The notes beneath the pieces were generated by a model. It did not search any database. It was given only the letters and a program-made list of their open reading frames with translations, and was not told the DNA's origin. A stretch of 64,000 nt of DNA, taken from NCBI RefSeq assembly GCF_027706845.1, contig NZ_JAQGCZ010000009.1, positions 62,001 to 126,000 on the forward strand. The letters are read 5' to 3'. The position numbers and the translations under genes are program-made. This stretch comes from Mycolicibacterium sp. BiH015 (lineage in GTDB: Bacteria; Actinomycetota; Actinomycetes; Mycobacteriales; Mycobacteriaceae). Shown piece after piece: positions 56,074 to 64,000 of the stretch (the stretch's first letter is position 1; each line of letters opens with the position of its first letter).

Positions 56074-57558
56074 CTACAGGCGGCGCGCGGCGTGTTCGCC
56101 CGCCCGCCTGCCGAAGAATGAACCCTCGCCGAGCTGGGTGCCGCTGGCGTAGCCCTTGCCGTCCTGGGCGATGTTGCACGCGCACGCCCCGGCCGCGTAG
56201 AGCCCGGGCACCGGGTCGCCATCCTCGCGCAGCACCTCGCCGTCGATCGACACGGTGAGCCCGCCCATCGTGAAACCGGAATACATCGCCCGGCCCAACG
56301 AGAGGTCGAACACCGCCCACGGGCCATTGTCCTGCGGGGCAACGTATTCCGGCTGCTTGTGGAAATCGGGATCCGAACCCTCGGCGGCGTTGGCGTTGTA
56401 GCGCTGCAGCGTCGCCGCGAAATTGCCCGCCGGAATGCCGAGCTCGGTCTCGAGTTCCTCGATCGTCTCGAAACCGTCGAGGAACTTGATCAGCGGCATC
56501 TCCGGCATCTCGGTGTGCGCCTCGTCGACGATCAGATAGGCCGTCTGCTCGGGTTGTTCGAGGACGAAGGCCGACGTGCGCGCATGGTAGGAGTCCTCTG
56601 CGACGAACCGCTTGCCGTCCTTGTTCACGATCAGGCCGGTCAGCAGGATCTCCGGCGGGTAGGCCGCTGCGGTGATGAACAACTGGTCCATATTGGCGGC
56701 GACACCACCTGCCGACACTCCGAGGCCGATGCCCAGCCCGTCGTCGTTCGGGTTGCCCAGGATGTAGGGGGCCACCGTGCCGTGGTGCTTCGTCTTGCGT
56801 TCCTGCCCCAGAGCCGGGGTGTATTCGGCGACCATCGCAGGGTTCATGGCGAAGCCGCCGGCGGCGATGATCACCGACTTCGCCTTGACGTCACCGGTTT
56901 CGGTGAAGTGTTTCCACCGCACACCGGCGACGGCTCCGTCGTCGTCGAGGACCAGCGCTGTGGCTCCCGTCTCGTAGCGGATCTGCACGCCGAGGTCGGC
57001 GGCGCGTTTGACCAGCAGGTCGATCACCATGGCGGCACCGCCGAGCTCCCCGGGAACGGGCACGGAATGACCGCGCGGTGCCGGTTTGGCCTGCTCGCAG
57101 AACGGCCAGACTTTCTCGTTGCCGGTGTAGGACAGGCCCTCGGTGCCCGGCGGCACCACGACCTTGCCCGGGTAGTAGCTGCGTTCGAATTGAAACCCCA
57201 GCGACTCAAGCCAATTGAAGTGCTCGACGCTGCCTTCGCAATAGGCGCGGATCTTGTCGTGCTCGGGGTGGCGGGACTGAGAGACGAGGTACTTGTACAT
57301 CTCCTCGGCCGAGTCCTCGTGGCCCGTGGCCTGCTGGACCGCGGTGCCGCCGCCGAGATAGAAGTGGCCACCGGCCATGGACGTCGTTCCGCCCGCGGCG
57401 GCGGCCTTTTCCAGCACGAGGACGCGGGCGCCGGCGGCGGCGGCACTGACAGCGGCGCAGCCGCCCGCGATGCCGAATCCGAGAACCACGACGTCGGCCT
57501 CATCCGACCAGGAGGTGACATCGTCGGCGCGCACCGTCTCCGGGATGTTGATGGTCAA
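56074..57558 (-). CDS. FAD-binding dehydrogenase, Rv1817-like (KstD family)
   Basis: 494 residues (Rv1817 ~487). N-terminal FAD motif VVLGFGIAGGCAAVSAA, then EKAAAAGGTTSMAGG, the IIAAGGFAMNP block and C-terminal GLYAAGACACNIAQDGKGYASG. This is the fold of 3-ketosteroid delta1-dehydrogenase and fumarate reductase flavoproteins. The TTG start at 57558 forms TTGA with the VOC gene's stop and has GAGGAG 5 bases upstream, a clear case of coupling. With the KstR-type site upstream of the VOC gene, a role in sterol or steroid-like degradation is plausible; substrate not shown. Confidence 0.93.
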   Translation of the reverse strand: MTINIPETVRADDVTSWSDEADVVVLGFGIAGGCAAVSAAAAGARVLVLEKAAAAGGTTSMAGGHFYLGGGTAVQQATGHEDSAEEMYKYLVSQSRHPEHDKIRAYCEGSVEHFNWLESLGFQFERSYYPGKVVVPPGTEGLSYTGNEKVWPFCEQAKPAPRGHSVPVPGELGGAAMVIDLLVKRAADLGVQIRYETGATALVLDDDGAVAGVRWKHFTETGDVKAKSVIIAAGGFAMNPAMVAEYTPALGQERKTKHHGTVAPYILGNPNDDGLGIGLGVSAGGVAANMDQLFITAAAYPPEILLTGLIVNKDGKRFVAEDSYHARTSAFVLEQPEQTAYLIVDEAHTEMPEMPLIKFLDGFETIEELETELGIPAGNFAATLQRYNANAAEGSDPDFHKQPEYVAPQDNGPWAVFDLSLGRAMYSGFTMGGLTVSIDGEVLREDGDPVPGLYAAGACACNIAQDGKGYASGTQLGEGSFFGRRAGEHAARRL

Positions 57559-58049
57559 TTCTGCTCCTCTTTGATGTGCCTGAAGAACGCGTGGATCTCC
57601 GTTGGGATGTAGGCGAATTCGACGAAGGGCACGCCCGCCTGCTCGGCGCAGACGTACGCGAACCGCATGCCTCCGGGCATGGCGCCGGCCATGACCACAG
57701 GCGTGCCGTCGCGTTCGGCCGCGGCGACGGCCGCTTCGAAGATGTCGGGGTCGGGCGCCGCCATGCACACGTGGTGCAGGCCGGCTCCGCACCGGTCCAG
57801 GAACTCGGTGTAGATGCTGGCACCCTGCACCGGGGCGATCACCTCGAGCTGGGTGTCACCGGCGTAGCTCAGCGAGATGTCGGCGACGAAGTCTGCGGGC
57901 TCGCCGCGGAAGGTGCACGCATCGGGGCCGAAGTGGACTCCAGGCATGCGGACCCACTTCCTGGCCCCCAGCAGCGAAGTCAGCGTCGCCTCGGTGGCGG
58001 CGAGGTCGCGGGTCACCCAGGCAATCTGGACAGGTGTCTGGTCAAGCAT
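57555..58049 (-). CDS. VOC (glyoxalase/bleomycin-resistance fold) protein
   Basis: 164 residues, two beta-alpha-beta-beta-beta half-domains: QIAWVTRDLAATEATLTSLLG at the start and GAGLHHVCMAAPDP in the second half, with likely metal or substrate residues in LHHV and VEFAYIP. Proteins of this shape include lyases, epimerases, dioxygenases and binding proteins, so the reaction is open. ATG 58049 is preferred to GTG 58079, because the latter would start 4 bases from the KstR-type palindrome, leaving no leader. Its stop overlaps the FAD dehydrogenase start (TTGA), so the two are one operon. Confidence 0.88.
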   Translation of the reverse strand: MLDQTPVQIAWVTRDLAATEATLTSLLGARKWVRMPGVHFGPDACTFRGEPADFVADISLSYAGDTQLEVIAPVQGASIYTEFLDRCGAGLHHVCMAAPDPDIFEAAVAAAERDGTPVVMAGAMPGGMRFAYVCAEQAGVPFVEFAYIPTEIHAFFRHIKEEQN

Positions 58050-58083
58050 CGAGTCGAGAATATCGCCCCGGGGCGACACAGGC

Positions 58084-58097
58084 TAGAACGTGTTCTA
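58084..58097. promoter_or_regulatory. KstR-type operator
   Basis: TAGAACGTGTTCTA is a perfect inverted repeat of TAGAAC/GTTCTA around two bases and fits the KstR consensus TnnAACnnGTTnnA. It lies between the TetR gene stop (58139) and the VOC gene start (58049), where a promoter for the VOC-FAD dehydrogenase operon must be. KstR represses cholesterol-catabolism genes and is released by sterol CoA-thioesters. The KstR gene itself is not in the window. Confidence 0.8.
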
Positions 58098-58138
58098 ATT
58101 CGGCACGCCGGCGGTGCCCTGTGGTCGCTCGACCGGGC

Positions 58139-58819
58139 TCACCGGCACAGCATTTCGGTCAGGATTCTCACCTGCATATCGAGCACGAGTGCCGGATTTG
58201 CGAAGGTGTCCGGCCCGTATTGGCCGAACACCTCGAGGCTGATCGCGCCGATGACGGCCGCCCACAGGGCCAGGCACCCGCCGACGACGCCGTCGCCACC
58301 CGGAAAATCGAACTCGGCGCGCAGTCCGTCGAAATCCGTTGAGAGCTGTTTTGGCACAACACTGTTCGACATGGCCACGTCCCCCGCGGCGATTCCTTCG
58401 GCAATGACGCCGAACAGCGCTCCGACGACCCGTGTCCCCGGTTCGACGGTCTTGTCCCTCGGCGCGTGATATCCGGGGACGGGGCTGCCGTACAGCAGCG
58501 CCCACCTCGCCGGGTGCCGCACCGCCCACGAACGGGCCGCATGCGCCATCGCCGCCAGCCGATCGCGCCAGCCCCCCGAACGCGCATCGCGAGCTGCCTC
58601 GACGGACTCGGCCAGCTCGGTGTACGCGTCGACGAGCAGGAGCGTCAACAGCTCGTCGCGGCTGCCGACATACCGGTAGACGGCCGACGACACCATGCCC
58701 AGGTCGCGGGCGATGGCGCGCAGCGACAAACCGGCAGCCCCCTCGGTGACGAGATGCCGTCTGCCGAGCTCGATGATCTGGCGTTCGATCCGGTCCCGGG
58801 ATTCCTGACGCTTGCCCAC
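58139..58819 (-). CDS. TetR-family regulator, Rv1816-like
   Basis: 226 residues. The N-terminal helix-turn-helix is at ~28-52 (LSLRAIARDLGMVSSAVYRYV). The C-terminal ligand domain has the Rv1816-type strings WALLYGSPVPGYHAP and GAISLEVFGQYG. GTG 58819 is chosen because the family starts VGKR...; the longer frame would run through the palindromic sites. It is divergent from the deazaflavin-type reductase gene (58925), with two matching palindromes between them, so it probably regulates itself and that gene. The VOC operon lies just downstream on the same strand. Confidence 0.94.
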   Translation of the reverse strand: MGKRQESRDRIERQIIELGRRHLVTEGAAGLSLRAIARDLGMVSSAVYRYVGSRDELLTLLLVDAYTELAESVEAARDARSGGWRDRLAAMAHAARSWAVRHPARWALLYGSPVPGYHAPRDKTVEPGTRVVGALFGVIAEGIAAGDVAMSNSVVPKQLSTDFDGLRAEFDFPGGDGVVGGCLALWAAVIGAISLEVFGQYGPDTFANPALVLDMQVRILTEMLCR

Positions 58820-58840
58820 TGCTGCAGTGTGGCACAAAAC

Positions 58841-58904
58841 GAGATCGGTGCTCTTGATTTTCTGGACCGGCCCTGCCATTGTGAAAACAGAGAGCGGTGC
58901 TCTC
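58841..58904. promoter_or_regulatory. Two related palindromic sites in the TetR/reductase divergent region
   Basis: GAGAGCGGTGCTCTC at 58890-58904 is a perfect inverted repeat with a 3-base centre. GAGATCGGTGCTCTT at 58841-58855 matches it at 12-13 of 15 bases. The two are 49 bases apart, about 4.7 helical turns, and sit between the TetR start (58819) and the reductase start (58925). This is the expected layout for autoregulated TetR operators. The full palindrome lies 21 bases before the reductase ATG, overlapping the likely promoter. Confidence 0.65.
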
Positions 58905-58924
58905 ATTCAAGGAGGGAGAGACTC

Positions 58925-59365
58925 ATGACAGAGCGCTACGACCGACCCGGTTGGGGAGCGCGGATCTTCAACGGAGCGATCCGCAGGCTTGCCGAGGCCG
59001 GTATCAGCATCCAGGGAAGCACCGCGGTGCAGGTCCGCGGACGCAGGAGTGGCAGGCTCCGCGGAGTCGTGGTCAACGTGCTGACAGTCGACGGGCGCCG
59101 CTACCTCGTGTCGCCGCGCGGCAACACCCAGTGGGCGCGCAACGCGAGAGCCGCCGGCGAGGTGGAGGTGGGACCACGTCGACGTGCCCGGAGGCACAGG
59201 GTTGCCGAGGTGCCCGACGATGCGAAGCCCGACCTCTTCAAGCCCTATCTCGACCGCTGGTACTGGCAGGTCAAGGGCCACATCGGCGGGCTGACGCCGC
59301 GGTCGAGCCGCGAAGAGATGCGCCGCGCGGCGGCGTCGATCCCGGTGTTCGAACTCGTCGGTTAA
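58925..59365 (+). CDS. Deazaflavin (F420)-dependent nitroreductase-family protein (DUF385)
   Basis: 146 residues. The DUF385/Ddn family: RRSGRLRGVVVNVLTVDGRRYLVSPRG followed by NTQWARNARAAGEVEV is the cofactor-binding pattern, and the protein has the usual size. These proteins use reduced F420 to reduce quinones or unsaturated lipids; the substrate of this one is unknown. ATG 58925 has AAGGAGG 9 bases upstream, the strongest ribosome binding site in this part. It is divergent from the TetR gene and likely controlled by it. Confidence 0.9.
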   Translation: MTERYDRPGWGARIFNGAIRRLAEAGISIQGSTAVQVRGRRSGRLRGVVVNVLTVDGRRYLVSPRGNTQWARNARAAGEVEVGPRRRARRHRVAEVPDDAKPDLFKPYLDRWYWQVKGHIGGLTPRSSREEMRRAAASIPVFELVG

Positions 59366-60093
59366 GGCGCGACCGGTTGCGGCAGTTGGGCCGACGCGGC
59401 AGAGATGGTGTCCGCCTGAGCCTGCTGGCTGGCGACCTGCCACGAGATTGCGGCGGGGAATGTGCCCCAGGTGCTGTTGAACAGGCCGATCAGGACGGTG
59501 CGGCCGTCGGGAAGGGTGGTGTAGACCGGGCCCCCGGAATCACCTTTGCGGCTCACGACGCCGTTGGCCATCGTGAACCATCCGTTGTTGACCGACTCGA
59601 TCGTGCCGCAGCTCTCCTGAGTGACGACGCCGAAGTGGCACACCGGCATTCCCTTCGTTGGCAGCACTGCCGGGTCGGTCACCAGCACCTTGCCGCCGGG
59701 CAGCACGTTGTTGACCATCACGCCGGGATGGAGGTGGATGACCTCCCAGTCGGTGATCTGGTGATTGGTGTCCACCGTCATGCCGTCAGGCGTGTTGTCG
59801 CGGAACGTGCCCTGTGTGCCGATCGGGGTTCCGAATCTGTCCGACACGGTGCCCGAGGCGCGGCAGTGCCCCGCGGTGTAGGCGATGCGGGTCTGCGGGT
59901 CGACGTAGCCGAGCGTGCACAGCACGGTGTCCTGGTGGATCTCCATGCCGGGGAACACAAGAACGCCGGGCTGAGCTTCCGCGGCCGGTGTGGCGGCCGC
60001 GACGACGAGCAACGGGGCGAACAGCGCGAGCAGCAGATGGAGCAGTCGCCTCGGCGACCGTGCGGACGCGGATACAGACCCTGATGAAGACAC
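59362..60093 (-). CDS. Secreted trypsin-like serine protease, Rv1815-like
   Basis: 243 residues. A Sec signal peptide spans ~15-40 (LLHLLLALFAPLLVVAAATPAAEA). The chymotrypsin fold triad is visible: His76 in TAGHC, Asp115 in ITDWEVIHL and Ser186 in GDSGGP, with Cys pairs at CHF/SCG. Length and order match Rv1815, a conserved secreted protein. GTG 60093 is preceded by GGAGGGG. It shares a 4-base end region with the DUF385 gene (59362-59365, convergent). Nothing odd in the active site; it is probably active outside the cell or in the wall. Confidence 0.93.
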   Translation of the reverse strand: MSSSGSVSASARSPRRLLHLLLALFAPLLVVAAATPAAEAQPGVLVFPGMEIHQDTVLCTLGYVDPQTRIAYTAGHCRASGTVSDRFGTPIGTQGTFRDNTPDGMTVDTNHQITDWEVIHLHPGVMVNNVLPGGKVLVTDPAVLPTKGMPVCHFGVVTQESCGTIESVNNGWFTMANGVVSRKGDSGGPVYTTLPDGRTVLIGLFNSTWGTFPAAISWQVASQQAQADTISAASAQLPQPVAP

Positions 60094-60207
60094 TGCCCCT
60101 CCGACCCGTGATGACCCGATTCACCAGTACCCGAAGGCAGGGCTGGTGTAACTGGCTCATCGCGGTCGGATAAAGAGGCGTTACACGCGAGTTGTCAAAA
60201 CGCGATC

Positions 60208-61638
60208 TCAGGAGTCGAATCCGAGACCCGCGGCGTCGAGGGTCCTCAGCAGCAGATTGCGCCGCCCGGCGGCATGGTCGGCACGGTCCAGCGACCACCG
60301 GGTGGCTTGGATGCCGAGGCTTGCCAGCGGCTCGGGCGGGAACGGCAGTGGCTTGCTGCGAACCATCTCCAGCTGGGTGCGCGGTGTCGGCGAGCCGTCC
60401 AGCAGGTCCAGGCACACGTCGGCGGCGAACCGGGCGGCGCCGACGCCGAGGCCGGTGAAGCCGTTGACATAGGCCACCCGCCCTTCGCGGGCCAGTCCCC
60501 AGTGCGCGCAGAACCGCGTGTTGGTGTCGATTGCGCCCGCCCACCGATGGGTGAACCGGACATCGTCGAGCTGCGGGAAGGTGATGAAGAAGTGGGCGGC
60601 CAGCCGCCGATAGGTCTGCTGCCGGTCCTCGTAGGACGAGTTGACGCGCCTGCCGAAGTGGTAGACGGCGTCGTAACCGCCCCACACGATTCTGTTGTCC
60701 TTGCTCAGGCGGTAGTAGTGAAACTGGTTGGCGGAGTCGCCGATCCCCTGCCTGCCGCGCCATCCGACGCGGCTCAGCTGCTCGTCGGTCAGTGGCTCGG
60801 TGGCCAGGACGTAGTCGTAGACGGGCACGGTGTAGAGCCGGTTGCGCCTCAGCAGGCTCGGAAAAACGTTGGTGGCGAGCACGGCCTGCCTGCACAGGAT
60901 CGCGGATCCGTCGGTGTACACGCGCACCGCGGCGCCGCCGGACTCGATGCGCGACGCGGTGGTGTGCTCGAAGATCTCCACGCCGGCCTCGCGACAGGCT
61001 CGCGCAAGTTCCAGCGCCAGCTTCGCGGGGTGGACGATCGCACAGGAGTCGGCGCTGTGCAGTCCCGCGAGGAAGGTCGGCGACTGCACCTGGTCGCGGA
61101 CCTGGTCGAGATCGAGGAAGTCGCCGTGGCCTTCGGCGGCGGCGTCTTCGAGCCACTGCACCTGGTGTGGTTCAGTGGCGACGCCGAGCATGCCTGTGCG
61201 CTCCCACTCGACGTCCAGGCCGAGTTCGGCGATCTCGGCCTGCATCCCGTCGAGGTTCTCCATGCCCATCGCCTCGAGAGTGTCGATCTCGTTGGGCCAG
61301 CGCGTTTTTCCGTTCTCGTAACCGTGGGTCAGGCTCGCGTCGACGAATCCGCCGTTGCGTCCGGAGGCGGCCCACCCGATGCGGTCGGCCTCGATCAGCA
61401 CGACCTTGCGGTCGGGGTGGCGTCGCGCTGCGTGCAGTGCGCTCCACAGCCCGGTGTAGCCGCCCCCGATGACGAGCAGGTCGCACGTGAGCGGACCGGC
61501 AGTAGAGGGGAATTCGGGGCGGGGCACGTCCAGCCACATCGAGCCGAGCGTGGTCTCGGCGAGCGATCGGTCGATCAGGGCGGGGTCGACGGGGGCATCG
61601 AAGACGGTCTCCACGTCCGCCACATTACGGCGTGGCAT
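60208..61638 (-). CDS. FAD-dependent oxidoreductase, D-amino-acid/gamma-glutamylputrescine oxidase type
   Basis: 476 residues. FAD motif LLVIGGGYTGLWSALHAA at ~53-71, the family string IGWAASGRNGGFVDASLTHG and C-terminal GFTGLGVGAARFAADV. This is the DAO superfamily that oxidizes amines or amino acids with release of H2O2 and ammonia; the IGWAASGRNGG part resembles gamma-glutamylputrescine oxidases. Substrate not shown. ATG 61638 overlaps the end of the sterol desaturase by 14 bases with GGGAAAG close by; GTG 61623, right after that stop, is the alternative. Not part of the Rv1814-Rv1819 order, so an insertion. Confidence 0.92.
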   Translation of the reverse strand: MPRRNVADVETVFDAPVDPALIDRSLAETTLGSMWLDVPRPEFPSTAGPLTCDLLVIGGGYTGLWSALHAARRHPDRKVVLIEADRIGWAASGRNGGFVDASLTHGYENGKTRWPNEIDTLEAMGMENLDGMQAEIAELGLDVEWERTGMLGVATEPHQVQWLEDAAAEGHGDFLDLDQVRDQVQSPTFLAGLHSADSCAIVHPAKLALELARACREAGVEIFEHTTASRIESGGAAVRVYTDGSAILCRQAVLATNVFPSLLRRNRLYTVPVYDYVLATEPLTDEQLSRVGWRGRQGIGDSANQFHYYRLSKDNRIVWGGYDAVYHFGRRVNSSYEDRQQTYRRLAAHFFITFPQLDDVRFTHRWAGAIDTNTRFCAHWGLAREGRVAYVNGFTGLGVGAARFAADVCLDLLDGSPTPRTQLEMVRSKPLPFPPEPLASLGIQATRWSLDRADHAAGRRNLLLRTLDAAGLGFDS

Positions 61639-62542
61639 GGGCTTTCCCGGCGGAGCTTAGGGCATTCGCAGGCTCCCAACCGGGAGGGCCGAAGATGTAG
61701 CCGAGCTTGGCCCGCAGTCCCCGCGCGGCTCGCACGTCGCGCCCGATCGCCGCGTACTCCCGGGTCTGCAGTTTCCAGATGTTGAAGGTGTTCACGGGCT
61801 TGGTGAGGCCGTAGTGAGGGCGGAACTGCTCGGCTTGGAAGCTACCGAACAGCCGGTCCCAGATGATGAGGATCCCGCCGTAGTTCTTGTCGAGGTACAG
61901 CTGATCCATCCCGTGGTGGACACGGTGGTGAGACGGCGTGTTGAAGATGAATTCGAAAGGCCGCCAGAGCTTTCCGATGCGCTCGGTGTGGATCCAGAAC
62001 TGGTAGATCAGGTTGAGCGAGAAGCTGAAGAAGACCATCCACGGCGGGACACCCAGCAGCGGCAACGGCACCCACATCAGGATCTCGCCGCTGTTGTTCC
62101 ACTTCTGGCGCAGCGCGGTGGCGAAGTTGAAGTACTGGCTGGAGTGGTGGGCCTGATGGGTGGCCCAGATCAACCGCACCCGGTGTGCTGTGCGGTGATA
62201 GGCGTAGAACAGCACATCCACACCGAGGATCGCGATGACCCACGTGTACCACTGCGAGGCCGACAGCTGCCACGGCGCCACATAGGCGAAGATCGCCGCA
62301 TATCCCAACAGCGCCAGGAACTTCCACGCGCCCATCGTGGCCACCGAGACCAGTCCCATCGAGATGCTGGCCCACGAGTCCCGGGTGTGGTACGCGCCGT
62401 TCGCCGGGGCGCCGTCCTCGGACTCGAGGTGCTCGAGCCTGCGGGCGGCGGTCCATTCGATGATGAGCAGCAGCAGGAAGAAGGGGATGGCGAACAGCAC
62501 GGGGTCGCGCATCTGCGGCGGGAGGAAATCCAGGAACTCCAC
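61625..62542 (-). CDS. erg3: Sterol desaturase / fatty acid hydroxylase family, Rv1814-like (Erg3)
   Basis: 305 residues, an integral membrane di-iron enzyme family. Three His boxes are present: HRTAH, HQAHHSSQYFN and HHRVHHG, plus a fourth region with N-x4-G (LDKNYGGIL). Four or more membrane helices (PFFLLLLIIEW, FLALLGYAAIFAYVAPW, VIAILGVDVLFYAY, WMVFFSFSLNLIYQF). The M. tuberculosis counterpart is called erg3 from similarity to yeast C-5 sterol desaturase; the true substrate is unproven. GTG 62542 is chosen over 62551 because GGAGG lies 8 bases before it. Confidence 0.9.
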   Translation of the reverse strand: MEFLDFLPPQMRDPVLFAIPFFLLLLIIEWTAARRLEHLESEDGAPANGAYHTRDSWASISMGLVSVATMGAWKFLALLGYAAIFAYVAPWQLSASQWYTWVIAILGVDVLFYAYHRTAHRVRLIWATHQAHHSSQYFNFATALRQKWNNSGEILMWVPLPLLGVPPWMVFFSFSLNLIYQFWIHTERIGKLWRPFEFIFNTPSHHRVHHGMDQLYLDKNYGGILIIWDRLFGSFQAEQFRPHYGLTKPVNTFNIWKLQTREYAAIGRDVRAARGLRAKLGYIFGPPGWEPANALSSAGKAHATP

Positions 62543-62573
62543 GGCGAGCACCTCCGAGGTGAGTGTACGGCGG

Positions 62574-64000
62574 TTACAGGAAGCTCAGGACGTCGTCGCC
62601 CCAGGCGCGGCGCACGTGGGCGTCAAGGTCGTCGACCACCGTGTCGTGTGTGTCGATGACCAGCGTCGCGCGGTCGTCGGCGTCGTAGGGCCGCCAGCGC
62701 GGTTCCCCCGCGGGGCCGTTCGGTGACCCGTGTGCGGCGAAGTTCGCCCAGCGGGTCTGCATCCGCCGCGAGACCTCGGTGCCCGCCTTTCGGCCGCCGA
62801 GTGCAAACGTCGGATCCTTGCGACCCGAGCCCAGGTTGCCCCACACGAACGGCAACTCGGTGGCGTGGGCGGCGTGCAGCCTCGCGAGGCGCAACAACGG
62901 CGTCGCGAAATCGAACCGGTAGAGGTACACGGGGGCGACGGCGCGGTGGCCGTCGGCGAACCAGATCGACGGCATGCGGAAGCCCAGGTCGCTGGTGAGG
63001 CCGAGGCCTTTGGCCTTTCCGCGGCCGCGATAGGTGCCTTTCAGAACGTCTTCGGAGGGCAGCGGCAGTCCGGGCTGCTCGGCGGCGATCTCGGCGAACA
63101 TGGCCTTGATGGACTCCGGCGCGATCGGCATCAGCGGCGACTTCATGTACCGGAACAGCGCGGCCTCGTTCTTGTTGGTGCCGATGATCAGCGGAACCGT
63201 GTGGGTCTTGCCGTTCCTGGCCAGATTCACCGGGTAGTCGGGGAGCAGGTCGCCGTCGACGGTCGGGGTGAAGGCGAGGGTGCCGGGCTTGCGCACCGGA
63301 ATCTCGTTGAACACTGTCCGCGACGCCTCGATCAGAGTCTTCAGGGGCGCGTCGGCCAGCCCCGCCAGATCGTCCCTTCCGGCGCCGAGCACTTCGAGAA
63401 ACCGTTCGGTCACCCTGCCCGCGCGGCCGAGATCGTAGATCGACGTCGCAGGAGAACTTTGCGCGATCGCCGCACTGAACAGACCCGCCGCCGCCGGGCT
63501 GGCGAGCAACGACGTGACGATACCGCCGCCCGCGGATTCACCGAACAGCGTGACCCGGCCCGGGTCGCCGCCGAAGGCCGCGATGTTGTCGCGCACCCAG
63601 TGCAGTGCGGCGAGGACGTCGCGCAGGCCGACGTTGGTCGCGAACCGTCGCGTGTCGCCACCGACCGTGGACAGCTCCAGGAACCCGAGTGCACCGAGCC
63701 GGTAGTTCACGGTGACGACGACGACGTCGCCGCCGGTGGCCAACGCGCGACCGTGATACAGCGGCTGGCTCGCCGACCCGAGCACGTAGGCGCCGCCGTG
63801 CACCCACACCATCACCGGCTTGTCGTCGCCGGGCTGCGTGCCCGAGGGCGCCCACACGTTCAGCGCGAGAAAGTCCTCGCCCTGAGGCGCGCCGAGGTCG
63901 AGGGGAATCTTGGGGTCGGTGGGCTGCGGGCACACCGGCCCCACCCGTGCGGCGTCCGCCGGTTCGGTCCAGGCGGCCGGCGGCTCGGGGGCGCGCCAGC
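62574..64000 (-). CDS. Type B carboxylesterase (5' end beyond the window)
   Basis: About 475 C-terminal residues; the reading frame is open to base 64000, so the start is outside the window (the ORF-like start at 63944 is internal). Signature strings: EDFLALNVWAP, VWVHGGAYVLG (oxyanion hole), nucleophile Ser in GESAGGG and a late His in HATELPFVWGN. Typical carboxylesterase/cholinesterase family, hydrolysing esters of unknown type; it is the mycobacterial para-nitrobenzyl-esterase-like kind. Upstream of the sterol desaturase by 31 bases on the same strand, possibly co-transcribed. Confidence 0.92.
   Translation of the reverse strand, partial: WRAPEPPAAWTEPADAARVGPVCPQPTDPKIPLDLGAPQGEDFLALNVWAPSGTQPGDDKPVMVWVHGGAYVLGSASQPLYHGRALATGGDVVVVTVNYRLGALGFLELSTVGGDTRRFATNVGLRDVLAALHWVRDNIAAFGGDPGRVTLFGESAGGGIVTSLLASPAAAGLFSAAIAQSSPATSIYDLGRAGRVTERFLEVLGAGRDDLAGLADAPLKTLIEASRTVFNEIPVRKPGTLAFTPTVDGDLLPDYPVNLARNGKTHTVPLIIGTNKNEAALFRYMKSPLMPIAPESIKAMFAEIAAEQPGLPLPSEDVLKGTYRGRGKAKGLGLTSDLGFRMPSIWFADGHRAVAPVYLYRFDFATPLLRLARLHAAHATELPFVWGNLGSGRKDPTFALGGRKAGTEVSRRMQTRWANFAAHGSPNGPAGEPRWRPYDADDRATLVIDTHDTVVDDLDAHVRRAWGDDVLSFL

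Noticed and set aside
58084..58097. Palindrome as the operator of the adjacent Rv1816-like TetR
   Set aside because: It fits the KstR consensus exactly and differs from the GAGAGC/GCTCTC sites found in the TetR gene's own divergent region.

Overview
The window is high-GC actinobacterial DNA, dense in genes with many GTG/TTG starts and 1-4 base stop/start overlaps. The right-hand two thirds follows the Mycobacterium tuberculosis order Rv1814-Rv1832 with the same relative strands: sterol desaturase, secreted protease, TetR, FAD dehydrogenase, SbmA/BacA-like ABC transporter, secA2, pgsA, DUF881-DUF1290-DUF881, gcvH, garA, merR, DUF151, merR, gcvP. It therefore comes from a Mycobacteriaceae chromosome, probably a fast-growing environmental species, since the accessory genes between these landmarks are not found there in M. 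tuberculosis. The species cannot be named from this sequence alone.

Region 1 (1-26.8 kb, all minus strand) is a phthiocerol-synthase-like (Pps-like) modular polyketide cluster. In transcription order it has a TesA-like thioesterase, fatty acyl-AMP ligase FAAL1, PKS2 (ACP-KS-AT-DH-KR-ACP), FAAL2, PKS3 (ACP-KS-AT-KR-ACP), PKS4 (KS-AT-KR-DH-ACP, an unusual order), PKS5 (KS-AT-DH-KR-ACP, PpsD-like) and a PpsE-like synthase cut by the window edge. Most joints overlap by 1-4 bases. Two complete FAAL plus N-terminal-ACP starter pairs in one cluster is the most striking feature. The C-terminal tails suggest that FAAL1-PKS2 and FAAL2-PKS3-PKS4 may be alternative starter branches that both feed PKS5. 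Export, acyltransferase and methyl-branched fatty acid synthase genes would lie outside the window.

Region 2 (26.8-38.3 kb, minus strand) is the conserved housekeeping block: gcvP under a tandem glycine riboswitch, the MerR regulators, a DUF151 nuclease-like protein, garA, gcvH, three small membrane/DUF881 genes, a CDP-alcohol phosphatidyltransferase and the accessory export ATPase secA2. The PKS cluster's thioesterase starts 20 bases after gcvP.

Region 3 (38.5-51.0 kb) is an accessory insertion between secA2 and the ABC transporters. It carries a tandem pair of PknD-like proteins (an intact Ser/Thr kinase, then a predicted pseudokinase, both with NHL-type repeats). Convergent to these is a minus-strand series: P450, FAD dehydrogenase, alpha/beta hydrolase, stand-alone acyl carrier protein, FAAL3 and an MmpL transporter lacking one conserved Asp.

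Region 4 (51.3-64 kb) has two tandem SbmA/BacA-type ABC transporters, a secreted protein, and a VOC protein plus KstD-like FAD dehydrogenase behind a KstR-type operator. It continues with a TetR gene divergent from a deazaflavin-type reductase gene with repeated palindromic sites between them, a secreted trypsin-like protease, an FAD amine-oxidase-like protein, a sterol desaturase and a truncated carboxylesterase. No tRNA, rRNA, insertion sequence or CRISPR array was seen.
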